The notes below the pieces were generated by a model. It did not search any database. It was not told the DNA's origin and saw only the letters and a program-made list of their open reading frames with translations. Shown here one piece after another: positions 34,651 through 42,716 of a DNA stretch of 64,000 nt. The stretch is from contig NZ_QLMJ01000015.1 in NCBI RefSeq assembly GCF_003259845.1, positions 1 to 64,000 on the forward strand, written 5' to 3'. A program made the translations under genes and the position numbers. The DNA is from Actinoplanes lutulentus (GTDB lineage Bacteria > Actinomycetota > Actinomycetes > Mycobacteriales > Micromonosporaceae). Numbering within the stretch: position 1 is the first letter of the stretch; every line of letters starts with the position of its first letter.

Positions 34651-36705
34651 GTGGAACACGTGCATGAGCAATCTTCGGGGCATGACAAGCACGCCGGGCA
34701 CGATCCGGAGGTCTTCCGGCGGAAGTTCTGGCTGAGCCTGGCGCTGACCGTGCCGATCGTGGTGACCAGCGAGATGGTCATGGACTGGTTCGGCTACATG
34801 CTGGACTTCCCGGGCATCGGCGCGGTCGGTCCGGTCCTCGGCAGCGTGGTCTTCGTCTACGGCGGCTGGCCGTTCCTGGCCGGCGCCGCCGGTGAGATCC
34901 GCTCCCGGGCGCCCGGCATGATGTTGCTGATCTCGATGGCGATCACGGTGGCGTACGCCGCCTCGCTCGCCACCAGCCTCGGCCTCTGGGACCTGGACTT
35001 CTGGTGGGAGCTCGCCGCCCTGGTCACCGTGATGCTGCTCGGCCACTGGCAGGAGATGAAAGCGATCGGCCAGGCGCAGGGCGCGTTGTCCGCGCTCGCG
35101 GCCCTGCTGCCCGACGAAGCCTCCCGGATCGGGGCCGGCGGCGAGATCGAGCAGGTGCCGCTGGACGCGCTGCGTGTCGGCGACCGTGTCCTGGTGCGCT
35201 CCGGCGCGCGGGTACCCGCCGACGGCCGGGTCGTCGACGGCGCCGCTGAGGTCGACGAGTCGATGATCACGGGGGAGTTCCGTCCGGTTCCGCGTGGTGT
35301 CGGTGACCGGGTGGTGGCCGGTACGGTCGCCACGGACTCGGCGCTGCGGGTCGAGGTCGACGCCGTCGGTGAGAACACGGCACTGGCCGGCATCGGCCGA
35401 CTGGTCGCGCAGGCCCAGCAGTCACAGGGCCGTGCCCAGGTGCTCGCCGACCGGTTCGCCGGATGGCTGTTCTACATCGCGGCCGGTGCGGGGCTGCTGA
35501 CGTTCGTGACCTGGTGGGCGATCGGTGACCTGGACCAGGCCGTTGTGCGTACCGTAACGGTTTTGGTCATCGCGTGCCCGCACGCGCTGGGGTTGGCCAT
35601 TCCGCTGGTGATCGCGTTGTCCACGGCTCTCGCGGCCCGCGCCGGGATTCTGGTGAAGGACCGGCTCGCGCTGGAGCGGATGCGCACTGTCGACGCGGTT
35701 CTCTTCGACAAAACCGGCACGCTGACGAAGGGCGCGCACACGCTCACCGCCGTGGCCGCCACCGCCGGGAGTACCGACGCGGAGGTGTTGCGGCTGGCCG
35801 CAGCGGTCGAGGCCGACAGCGAGCATCCGCTGGCGAAAGCGCTGGTCAGAGCTGCTGCACCACAGGCCGCCGGTGTTTCGTCCGCTGGCTTGACCGGGGG
35901 GAACGCATCCGGCCCGCAGATCCGGGCGACGGGTTTCCGGTCGATGACCGGGCGCGGAGTGCGGGCCGAAGTGGACGGCCGGACCTATGCCATCGGAGGG
36001 CCCGCACTGCTGCGGGAGCTCGGTGCGGCCGTCCCCGACGACCTGGCGAAACCGGCTGCGCAGTGGTCCCGGCGCGGTGCGGCCGTCCTGCACCTGCTGG
36101 AGATCGGCGACACCACTCGGGTGATCGGCGCGTTCGCACTGGAGGACGAGGTACGCCCGGAAGCCCGGCAGGCCATCGCGCAGCTGCGTGCCCACGGGAT
36201 CAGCACCATTGTGATGATCACCGGTGACGCCCGGGCGGTGGCCGACGCGGTCGCCGCCGACCTCGGCCTGGACGAGGTCTTCGCGGAGGTGCTGCCCGCC
36301 GACAAGGATCATGCGGTCGCCGCCCTGCAGGAACGCGGTCTGACCGTCGCCATGGTCGGCGACGGCGTGAACGACGCCCCGGCGCTGGCCCGCGCCGACG
36401 TCGGCATCGCGATCGGCGCCGGCACCGACGTGGCGATCGAGTCAGCCGGAGTGGTCCTGGCCTCGTCCGACCCGCGCGGCGTCACCGGCGTGATCACCCT
36501 GTCGGCGGCGTCCTATCGCAAGATGATCCAGAACCTGTCCTGGGCGGCCGGTTACAACGTGATCGCGATTCCGCTGGCCGCGGGTGTTCTGGCCGGTGCC
36601 GGCATCACCCTGAGTCCGGCGATCGGAGCGATCCTGATGAGCGCTTCGACGATCGTGGTAGCCCTGAACGCCCAGCTGCTGCGTCGCGTCCACCTACGTC
36701 CGTAG
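34651..36705 (+). CDS. Copper/heavy-metal P1B-type ATPase (CopB-like)
   Basis: This is a 684-aa metal-exporting P-type ATPase. A short His-rich N-terminus (HVHEQSSGHDKHAGHD) replaces the usual HMA domain. The membrane metal motif is CPH in VIACPHALGLAIPL near residue 308 (P1B-3, CopB type, rather than CPC). Other motifs are TGE near 206, the phosphorylation site DKTGTLTKG near 352, and GDGVNDAPALARADVGIAIG near 569. CopB-type pumps export Cu or Ag. GTG 34651 lies 13 bases after a CsoR-like palindrome, which supports copper control. No csoR gene is in the window, so the repressor would act in trans. Confidence 0.92.
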   Translation: MEHVHEQSSGHDKHAGHDPEVFRRKFWLSLALTVPIVVTSEMVMDWFGYMLDFPGIGAVGPVLGSVVFVYGGWPFLAGAAGEIRSRAPGMMLLISMAITVAYAASLATSLGLWDLDFWWELAALVTVMLLGHWQEMKAIGQAQGALSALAALLPDEASRIGAGGEIEQVPLDALRVGDRVLVRSGARVPADGRVVDGAAEVDESMITGEFRPVPRGVGDRVVAGTVATDSALRVEVDAVGENTALAGIGRLVAQAQQSQGRAQVLADRFAGWLFYIAAGAGLLTFVTWWAIGDLDQAVVRTVTVLVIACPHALGLAIPLVIALSTALAARAGILVKDRLALERMRTVDAVLFDKTGTLTKGAHTLTAVAATAGSTDAEVLRLAAAVEADSEHPLAKALVRAAAPQAAGVSSAGLTGGNASGPQIRATGFRSMTGRGVRAEVDGRTYAIGGPALLRELGAAVPDDLAKPAAQWSRRGAAVLHLLEIGDTTRVIGAFALEDEVRPEARQAIAQLRAHGISTIVMITGDARAVADAVAADLGLDEVFAEVLPADKDHAVAALQERGLTVAMVGDGVNDAPALARADVGIAIGAGTDVAIESAGVVLASSDPRGVTGVITLSAASYRKMIQNLSWAAGYNVIAIPLAAGVLAGAGITLSPAIGAILMSASTIVVALNAQLLRRVHLRP

Positions 36706-36829
36706 TGCGCCGGGCGCCTGTTCCCGCGTGGTTACATCCCGCCGCGGTCCAAGATCTGTCACGGTCGGCTGCCACGGTTGTCTTCCGGCCGTCGAGACAG
36801 CCGACCAACCGGCCGGACAGCCGGACCGA

Positions 36830-37696
36830 TCACCCCGCCTGGACGCTCTCCTGGGTGGCGGCCCAGGAAGCCAGCAGCTCCAAGCCATCGCCGGACGGAG
36901 TACCCGGTTCGGCGGAGTACGCCACGATCGTCAGCGCGCCGTCGCCGGCCAGCTCCAGCCCCTCATAGGCCAGCTCCAGCTCCCCGATCGCCGGGTGCCG
37001 GAAGCGCTTCGTCCCGTTGCGGTGGACGAAGACGTCCTGCGCGGCCCACCACGTACGGAACGCGTCGCTGCGCATCGACAGCTCGCCGATCAGGTTCATC
37101 AGCTGCTGGTCGTCCGGATGCTGGGCGGCAACGATGCGCAGCGCGCCGACCGCCGAGCGGGCAATCGACTCCCACTCCGGATAGAACGCCTGCGCCCGAG
37201 GGTCAAGAAACGTGAACCGCATGGTGTTCCCCTGCCCACCTGCGAACATCGGCGCATACAGAGCCCTCCCCAGCGCATTAGCAGCCACAACCTCGAACCG
37301 GTAATTACGCAGGAGCGCCGGCACCGCCGTCATCGCGTCGAGGACCCGGCGCACCGACGGCCGGATCTCGGTCACCGCATCCCGGCGTCCTCGGGCGCGT
37401 GCCGGCTGCGGACCACCGGCCCGGGCCAGCTGGTGCAGATGGGCCGTCTCGGTCTCGTCGAGGCGCAGCGCCCGGGCCACCGCGTCGAGCACGCTTTCCG
37501 AGACGCCGGCGAGGTTGCCGCGTTCCAGCCGGGTGTAGTACTCGACGCTCACCCCGGCCAGCACCGCCACCTCGCCGCGGCGCAGGCCGGTGACCCGCCG
37601 GTTTCCGTACGAAAGGATCCCGGCCTGATCCGGGCTGATCTTCGCTCGGCGGGAGGTGAGGAATGCCCGGACCTCACCGCGATTGTCGGTACCCAT
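36830..37696 (-). CDS. Xre-family regulator with MmyB-like ligand domain
   Basis: This is a 288-aa protein. The N-terminal helix-turn-helix (about 35-75) has the family signature VTGLRRGEVAVLAGVSVEYY followed by TRLERGN. The C-terminal MLTR/MmyB-type domain spans about 110-285 with VVAANALGRALYAPMF and a WRRHP-like region (FRHPAIGELELAYEGLEL). These regulators usually repress a divergent oxidoreductase or transporter gene. Here the nearest genes are the MFS transporter, on the same strand, and the metal ATPase, so the target is not clear. Confidence 0.88.
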   Translation of the reverse strand: MGTDNRGEVRAFLTSRRAKISPDQAGILSYGNRRVTGLRRGEVAVLAGVSVEYYTRLERGNLAGVSESVLDAVARALRLDETETAHLHQLARAGGPQPARARGRRDAVTEIRPSVRRVLDAMTAVPALLRNYRFEVVAANALGRALYAPMFAGGQGNTMRFTFLDPRAQAFYPEWESIARSAVGALRIVAAQHPDDQQLMNLIGELSMRSDAFRTWWAAQDVFVHRNGTKRFRHPAIGELELAYEGLELAGDGALTIVAYSAEPGTPSGDGLELLASWAATQESVQAG

Positions 37697-37757
37697 GCCG
37701 TAAGGCTAGGCACGCCGCGGGCGGTGAGGGGGTCTCTGTCAGTACCCCTTTCCACCA

Positions 37758-37793
37758 CGCCATGAAGACACGCCATGAAGACACGCCATGAAG
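37758..37793. repeat. Short tandem repeat, 13-bp unit
   Basis: CGCCATGAAGACA is repeated nearly three times in a row (37758-37770, 37771-37783, partial to 37793), in the gap between the Xre gene and the end of the MFS gene. It looks like simple slippage expansion; no function is evident. Confidence 0.7.
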
Positions 37794-37809
37794 AACCGTG
37801 AAACAAGCG

Positions 37810-38991
37810 TCACTGGACGCGCTCACTCCGAGGCCCAGATCCCGATGATCGAGCGCTGAAAACGGTTGCCGTCAACGCGACCCCACACAACCCCGCCAGA
37901 GTCAGAAAGCCGGCCTGAAAAGAGCCGGTCGCGTCCTTCACCGCCCCGAGCGCATAAACAAAGGCAAAACTTCCCAGGTTCGCGCAGAAATTACCGAACC
38001 CACTGATCAGCCCCGCCCGCGAAGCGCCGAGCACATCCACCGGCACGGCGAACAGCGGACCGAAATAGACCTGCACGAACACCGAGATCAACGCGACCAC
38101 CCCGAGCACCCCGAGCATGCTCGGCACATAGGTCAGCAGGGTCAGCCCGGTCGCCAGCACACTCAGGGACACCCCGATGACCAGGAGCGGCCGGCCGATC
38201 CGGTCGGAGACCCAGCCGCCGAGATAGTTCGCCGGTGCGGTCGCTGCGGAACCGGCCGCCGCGACCAGCCCGGCCGTCATCAGCGACTGCCCGCGATCGG
38301 CGACCAGATAGGTCGGCAGCCAGAACGTGAACCCCTGTGCCACGGCCAGCCGGGCGAACTGGATCACCCCGGTCAGCCACATGATCCGGTGGCGCAGCAG
38401 GACCGGCAGGTCCCGGATCCGCGCCACCGGGCCACGCGGTGGCTGATCAGGTTCGCTGGTCCGCCAGTACAGAGCCAGCGCCAGCAGCCCGCCACCGGCA
38501 AACATCACGAACAGCACCCGCCAGCCGAGCGGCTCGACCAGCAGCGGCCCCAGCGAGCTGAGCAGAATGTTCGACGAGAACCCGCCGGCGACGTACAGCC
38601 CCATCGCGGTGGCCCGCCGCTCCGACGGGAACTGCCGGGTCATCAGCAGCATCCCGGGCGCGAACACCAGCGCCCGGAAAAACCCGGTCAAACCCTGATT
38701 GATCAAGAGCATTTCGTACGACGTAACGACGGTGAACAGAGCCGCCAGCAGGTTCGTCCCCAGCAGCCCGATCAGGAACAGCCGCCGCGGGCTGAACCGG
38801 TCGGCCAGAAACCCGGACGGGATCTGCATCAGCGCGTACGTCAGGTTCGTCGCCGCAGCCAGCGTGCCGGCCTGGGTGAACGTCAGCCCGAGATCGGACC
38901 GGATCAGCGGCAGGAACAACGCCAGCCCACCGAAGATCAGCCCCTGAGTGCTCTGGCAGACCACCAGCAGCCCGACGATCGCCTTCCGCAT
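37810..38991 (-). CDS. MFS transporter
   Basis: This is a 393-aa, 12-helix secondary transporter with the loop 2-3 motif A variant GFLADRFSPRRLFLIG near residue 60 and a matching GGWVSDRIGRPLLVIG in the second half near 255. TM1 has FGGLALFLPLIRSDLG, typical of anion/sugar-phosphate or CynX-like MFS members. The substrate is unknown. It starts at ATG 38991, 12 bases after the end of the acetyltransferase gene at 39003, so the two may be co-transcribed. Confidence 0.85.
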   Translation of the reverse strand: MRKAIVGLLVVCQSTQGLIFGGLALFLPLIRSDLGLTFTQAGTLAAATNLTYALMQIPSGFLADRFSPRRLFLIGLLGTNLLAALFTVVTSYEMLLINQGLTGFFRALVFAPGMLLMTRQFPSERRATAMGLYVAGGFSSNILLSSLGPLLVEPLGWRVLFVMFAGGGLLALALYWRTSEPDQPPRGPVARIRDLPVLLRHRIMWLTGVIQFARLAVAQGFTFWLPTYLVADRGQSLMTAGLVAAAGSAATAPANYLGGWVSDRIGRPLLVIGVSLSVLATGLTLLTYVPSMLGVLGVVALISVFVQVYFGPLFAVPVDVLGASRAGLISGFGNFCANLGSFAFVYALGAVKDATGSFQAGFLTLAGLCGVALTATVFSARSSGSGPRSERVQ

Positions 38992-39002
38992 GGTTGATCA
39001 AC

Positions 39003-39782
39003 CTAGCGGCTGCTCCACTGGAACGGTGTCGTGGTGGTCAACGCCTCGAACCCCAGTCTCTGCAGGATCGGGCGGCTCTGGTCGGTGGCGTCGACCTGCA
39101 GATAGGCGTACCCCAGCTGAAGCGCGAGTCGCGCGCGATGAGCGACCAACGCGCGGTAGATGCCACGCCCGCGCCATTCTTTGACAGTGCCGCCGCCCCA
39201 GAGCCCGGCGAACGCGGTGCCCGGCGTGAGATCCATCCGCGCCGAAGAGACGGCCTCGTCGCCGGCGAAGGCCACGAACATCCGCACGTTCCCCGGGGCG
39301 TCCTGGAGCTGAGCGAGCAGGCGCGGCCGCAGCCAGGGGATCCCGGCGCCGAACGCCTTCTCGGCCACGGTCACCAGCACGTCGACGCCGGCCGGATCGA
39401 CGATCTCCTCGAATCGGATCCCGTCCGGGGGAGTGGCGCCGAGGTCGAGCTCGTCGATCGCGGCGACCATCACGGTCTCCACGCCCTCAGGCTCGAACCC
39501 GGCTTTCTCGAGGCGCCCGGCGAGGTCGGCGGGCTGATCATGCCCGTAGTGCTTCCACTCGAAGTCGAGGCCACGCTCCCCGAACCAGCGGATCTCGCCG
39601 GCGATCGTCTCGTCAGCGGTCGCCGCGTCGAGATCGGACCAGATGACGGCGTTCCAGTCCTGGTCACCGCCGAGATAACGGATGACGCGCCCGGCGTGCT
39701 CGATGGTCGTGCCGGCGGTCTCGGGGCGGGCTTCGACGCGCATCTGCCGGTCGAAGAGGGCTAGTACAGCTCGATGATCCAC
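39003..39782 (-). CDS. GNAT-family N-acetyltransferase
   Basis: This is a 259-aa protein from GTG 39782 (preceded by a purine-rich CCAGGG). The acetyl-CoA-binding motif lies in the C-terminal half: TAFAGLWGGGTVKEWRGRGI and YRALVAHRARLALQLGYAYL at about 190-225, followed by SRPILQRLGFEAL. The N-terminal 120 residues are a second, divergent GNAT-like half with FEWKHYGHD. Double-GNAT proteins like this are frequent in actinobacteria; the substrate is unknown. It probably forms a transcription unit with the MFS gene downstream. Confidence 0.85.
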   Translation of the reverse strand: MDHRAVLALFDRQMRVEARPETAGTTIEHAGRVIRYLGGDQDWNAVIWSDLDAATADETIAGEIRWFGERGLDFEWKHYGHDQPADLAGRLEKAGFEPEGVETVMVAAIDELDLGATPPDGIRFEEIVDPAGVDVLVTVAEKAFGAGIPWLRPRLLAQLQDAPGNVRMFVAFAGDEAVSSARMDLTPGTAFAGLWGGGTVKEWRGRGIYRALVAHRARLALQLGYAYLQVDATDQSRPILQRLGFEALTTTTPFQWSSR

Positions 39783-39812
39783 CCCTGGATCCCAGCACAC
39801 GACGCAACCGAT

Positions 39813-40664
39813 TTATCCATGCCGGTGATGCTTCTTCACGAATGTGTACCCCGGCTCGAGGGGCTGCTCGATCTGATCGGTTTCGATCGCCTTCTGGTGC
39901 AGCGACTGCTGGCGTTCCGACGCTTGCGCACCCGGCGGCAGCTTGCGGACGAACCCGCTGACCCAGTGCTCCCGCCGCTCACCGGCCTCCGGATGCGGCG
40001 CCGGCTCCACCAGCGGCGCGTAGAACAGCATCTCCACCCCGTCGGCGCCGTCGGCCTGCGGATAGGACGGATACCCAGCATCGTTGACACTCCCGGTCAC
40101 CCGGGTCACGTAGCCTTCGCGAATCAGCTGGTCAACGGCGTTCTTCAACAGGAACGCCCCCTTGGCGCCGCGACCCAGCCCGCATGCGGCGGCCAGCCCG
40201 GCCTCGGCGAACACGGCACTGCCGTCCTCGAACACCCGCCCCTGGCGCAGCACCACGTTGAGCACCTGCCCCCGGTTCGACTTGCCCGGGTCGAACTCGC
40301 GGGTCACGACCACCGGGTCGTACTCATGGAAGTAGTCGACCCCATCCACCCGCATCGGTTCGTCGAGCAGCGTCGTGCGCAGGTGGATCTCGTCCTTGGC
40401 CGGCTGCCACGACACGGTCACGAGCGTCCCCGGCCGCACATCCTCAGGCCAGCCGATCCCACTGAGCCGATCACCGTCGAGCCGGCTGGCGAAGGTCTCC
40501 CCAGCGGGTTCCAGCCCATAGAGCCGATGCTCCAGCACGACACCGACACCGACAGCGTCCGCCTGCGGCAGACGCCGAACGATCTCATCAGGCACCGGAC
40601 AGACCCCGTCGACAAGATCCACCCGCGCCAGAGCAAGCTGCCGGTTCACCGTCCGCATGAACAC
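39813..40664 (-). CDS. Hypothetical protein, 283 aa
   Basis: This is a soluble mixed-fold protein. The N-terminus (RTVNRQLALARVDLVDGVCP) is followed by beta-rich sequence, a His/Tyr/Asp segment (VDYFHEYDPVVVTREF), a helix-turn-helix-like stretch (GLGRGAKGAFLLKNAVDQLI, then EGYVTRVTG) and a conserved-looking C-terminus with HWVSGFVRKLPPGA. The stretch at about 165-200 could be a winged-helix DNA- or RNA-binding domain. I do not recognise the family. A Shine-Dalgarno-like AGGAGGG lies 5 bases before the ATG at 40664. Confidence 0.7.
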   Translation of the reverse strand: MFMRTVNRQLALARVDLVDGVCPVPDEIVRRLPQADAVGVGVVLEHRLYGLEPAGETFASRLDGDRLSGIGWPEDVRPGTLVTVSWQPAKDEIHLRTTLLDEPMRVDGVDYFHEYDPVVVTREFDPGKSNRGQVLNVVLRQGRVFEDGSAVFAEAGLAAACGLGRGAKGAFLLKNAVDQLIREGYVTRVTGSVNDAGYPSYPQADGADGVEMLFYAPLVEPAPHPEAGERREHWVSGFVRKLPPGAQASERQQSLHQKAIETDQIEQPLEPGYTFVKKHHRHG

Positions 40665-41228
40665 CCTCCTGAAAACCGGGATATGCGCAGATCAAGATAC
40701 CCGCCCACCGATAGTCCTATCTTCCTAGGATGCAGTAGGGGGAGTGCTCGGCGAAGCAGCCTCCCTATTTCCCCGAGATCAAGAACCAAGATCAACCCCA
40801 TGTCGCAGCGGGGTGGTGGGTACAGACCGCAGCTCCCGCCGAGGGCCCGGCCCGGTATCGCTGGCCGCTACGCGTCCAAAACACTCCCCGCCCCAGGCGA
40901 CCTGCGTGCCCACTCAAGCCCCCTCCCTATCACCCCCGTCCCCAAAACCCCACCCACCCGACCCACCCCGCCCACTCAGCTGGCCCGCTCATCCGGCCCG
41001 CTCGGGAGGCCCACTCACCCGGCCCGCTCAGCCGCCCCACTCGGGAGGCCCAGTTAGCTAACTCACTTAGCTGGCTCGCTCGGGAGGCTCGCTCACCCGG
41101 CCCACTCGGGAAGCCCACTCGGCCGTCCTGGGGCGGCCAGCTCGGGCGGCCCGGTGGGCGGGCGACTCCGGGCCGCCCGAGCTGGCGCCAGCCCTACAGG
41201 CTCCAGGCCCGCCGTCAGCCCAGACGCC

Positions 41229-41281
41229 GGCTTGCGCTCGTGGTCGTCCAGGCGACCGAACCGCGACCGTAAGCACAAGCC
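41229..41281. repeat. Hairpin of the GGCTTG-CGACC palindromic family
   Basis: Arms GGCTTGCGCTCGTGGTCG (41229-41246) and CGACCGTAAGCACAAGCC (41264-41281) are inverted with four mismatches. They are the same family as the units at 9661-9838 and 46636-46688. Confidence 0.65.
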
Positions 41282-41285
41282 GGCC

Positions 41286-41411
41286 GTGGCCCTGAACGGG
41301 GACGTTGGCCCCAAACCAGGACGTGGTCGAGAACGAGGACGTGGCCCTGAACGGGGACGTGGCCCTGAACGGGGACGTGGCCCCGAACCAGGACCTGGTC
41401 GCGAACCGGCT
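41286..41411. repeat. Tandem array, 18-bp unit, about seven copies
   Basis: GTGGCCCTGAACGGGGAC repeats at 41286, 41304, 41322, 41340, 41358, 41376 and 41394, with substitutions in the third, sixth and seventh copies. The period is a multiple of three, so every frame stays open through it. There is no start signal or gene context, so I treat it as non-coding. Confidence 0.75.
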
Positions 41412-41493
41412 TGTCCTCGCGGCCGTCTGAACACTCAAATCGCGACCACGAGCGCAAGCCAGGCGCACCCGGCTGGGCTTGTGCCCGTGGTCG
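41408..41493. repeat. Second hairpin plus half unit of the GGCTTG-CGACC family
   Basis: Arms GGCTTGTCCTCGCGGCCG (41408-41425) and CGACCACGAGCGCAAGCC (41443-41460) form an imperfect hairpin. A further left arm, GGCTTGTGCCCGTGGTCG, follows at 41476-41493 without a clear partner. Confidence 0.6.
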
Positions 41494-41551
41494 CGGCACG
41501 GGCTGCGAGGGCGCCGAGGGTCGGGCGCCGGGCGCCGGGCGCCGAGGAGAT

Positions 41552-41696
41552 CTTGTGAGTTTGTGGCGGGCATGGGGGCGCAAACTCACAAGTTCCGGGG
41601 TGTCGTCGCGTCTTGTTGCGCTCCGGCGACCTGCTCTCCGCGACTCCACACAGATCTTGTGAGGTTGTGCCGGGCTGCCGACCGCAAACTCACAAG
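41552..41696. repeat. Two CTTGTGAG hairpins
   Basis: CTTGTGAGTTTG (41552-41563) faces CAAACTCACAAG (41581-41592), a perfect 12-base inverted repeat. A second pair, CTTGTGAGGTTG (41656-41667) and CAAACTCACAAG (41685-41696), has one mismatch. The spacing inside both hairpins is 17 bases and the units lie 104 bases apart. They are less GC-rich than the surroundings, unlike ordinary background. Confidence 0.7.
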
Positions 41697-42084
41697 GTCG
41701 GCTCGGCTGGGGCGTGAACACACCACTCGAGGGGTGCGCCCCGGCGCCGCTGCGGATGTTTCCGTGATCCTTTGAGGTCTGCGCGCCGACCCGGAAGCGC
41801 GAGGCTGAGACGGCGTATCCGAAGCGCCGAATCTGAGCGCGGCAAGCGGACGCATCTAGTTGGATGCGGATCGTCTTGAGCTCGTTTAGCAGTCAAGTTT
41901 GGGCTCGGTGGCAGACATGGGCAACGAACTAGCATCCTAGGATGCCTTAGGGGTGGTGCGCTGGGTGACGGGGGACGGGTGCAACCCCTTAAAAACAAAA
42001 AGGAATCAACGACATCCCCGCATCAAGATTTGGCTTGGTGGCGTTGAAACGGCGTTAACAGAACTGCCGGGGCCCGGCTGCGTG

Positions 42085-42588
42085 ATGCACCGTGGACTGG
42101 TGACCGACAGCAAAGTCATTCTCGGTATCTCGTCGTCTCCGGCTGGGCTCGCCGCGCTCCGGTTCGCCGTCAACGTGGCTCGCGAACGGGACGTCAGCCT
42201 GTGGGCGGTTCGCTCTTGGGTGCTGACGTCGAGTCCGCGTTCGCCTCAGATCTGGGCGTGGGAGCAGGCCATGGAAGCGGACGCCCGCCGATTTGTCCAT
42301 GCCGCGTTCCACGATGCCCTCGGTGCGGTGCCGCGGGACGTCAGCCTGATCGTTCGTACGCCGCCGGGTGGTGCCGGTGCTGCGCTCGCCGGATACGCCA
42401 CGGACGAGGACGATCTGATTGTTGTCGGTGCGTCCCGGAGCCGCTGGTGGTTGCGTCCGGTGGTGCGGGACGCGCTCTGTCCTGTGGTGACGGTTCCGCC
42501 GCCGGTTCTGGCCCGGCTCTCCGGTCGCCGTCTGGCACGCGAGGCGGCGACCGCGCTGTCACGCGGCGCCGCCGGACTTCGCAGCTGA
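42085..42588 (+). CDS. Universal stress protein (UspA) family
   Basis: This is a 167-aa protein from ATG 42085 (GTG 42100 is an alternative). The Usp pattern is visible: strand 1 VILGISSSPAGLAALRFAVN, a helical middle, and the C-terminal strand-loop DLIVVGASRSRWWLRPVVRD then PVVTVPPP. The usual ATP-binding G-x2-G-x9-G(S/T) loop is degenerate, so it may not bind nucleotide. The last codons lie inside the first unit of a 30-bp tandem array, so the C-terminus may have been remodelled by repeat expansion. Confidence 0.75.
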   Translation: MHRGLVTDSKVILGISSSPAGLAALRFAVNVARERDVSLWAVRSWVLTSSPRSPQIWAWEQAMEADARRFVHAAFHDALGAVPRDVSLIVRTPPGGAGAALAGYATDEDDLIVVGASRSRWWLRPVVRDALCPVVTVPPPVLARLSGRRLAREAATALSRGAAGLRS

Positions 42589-42680
42589 TCACGCCGCGGC
42601 GCCGGACCTTGCAGCTGATCACGCGGCGCCGCCGGACCTCGCGGCTGATCACGTGGGGGCGCCGGTTCTCGCGGCTGATC
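42561..42680. repeat. Tandem array, 30-bp unit, four copies
   Basis: Units start at 42561, 42591, 42621 and 42651. Each contains GCCGGACxTxGCxGCTGATC and ends in CTGATC. The first unit includes the stop codon of the universal stress gene; the array stops 37 bases before the end of the convergent LysR gene. The unit sequence has a GGCGCC palindrome. Confidence 0.8.
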
Positions 42681-42716
42681 CGGGTCGGTCATCTGATCGT
42701 GTTGGCCGCGGTTCGG

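Larger units (their letters stand above)
40665..42084. other. Repeat-rich gap without a convincing gene
   Basis: This 1.4-kb stretch has only Pro/Arg-rich artefact frames. It contains a CCTAGGATGC element (40723-40733), an imperfect ten-base-period block of CCCACTCGGG/GGCCCGCTC words (about 40975-41130), the palindromes and tandem arrays listed separately, and a perfect GCATCCTAGGATGC palindrome (41932-41945). The last 150 bases are more A+T-rich and probably hold the promoter of the universal stress gene. Confidence 0.6.

Noticed and set aside
41286-41411. CRISPR-like array
   Set aside because: The units are contiguous 18-mers without unique spacers, and no cas genes are present. The same reasoning excludes the arrays at 42561, 49701, 56862 and 61631.
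41154-41558. Open frame through the 18-bp array encoding an RGRGPE-type repeat protein
   Set aside because: The period of 18 keeps frames open by necessity. There is no ribosome binding site and no neighbouring gene context, and the flanks are non-coding hairpins.
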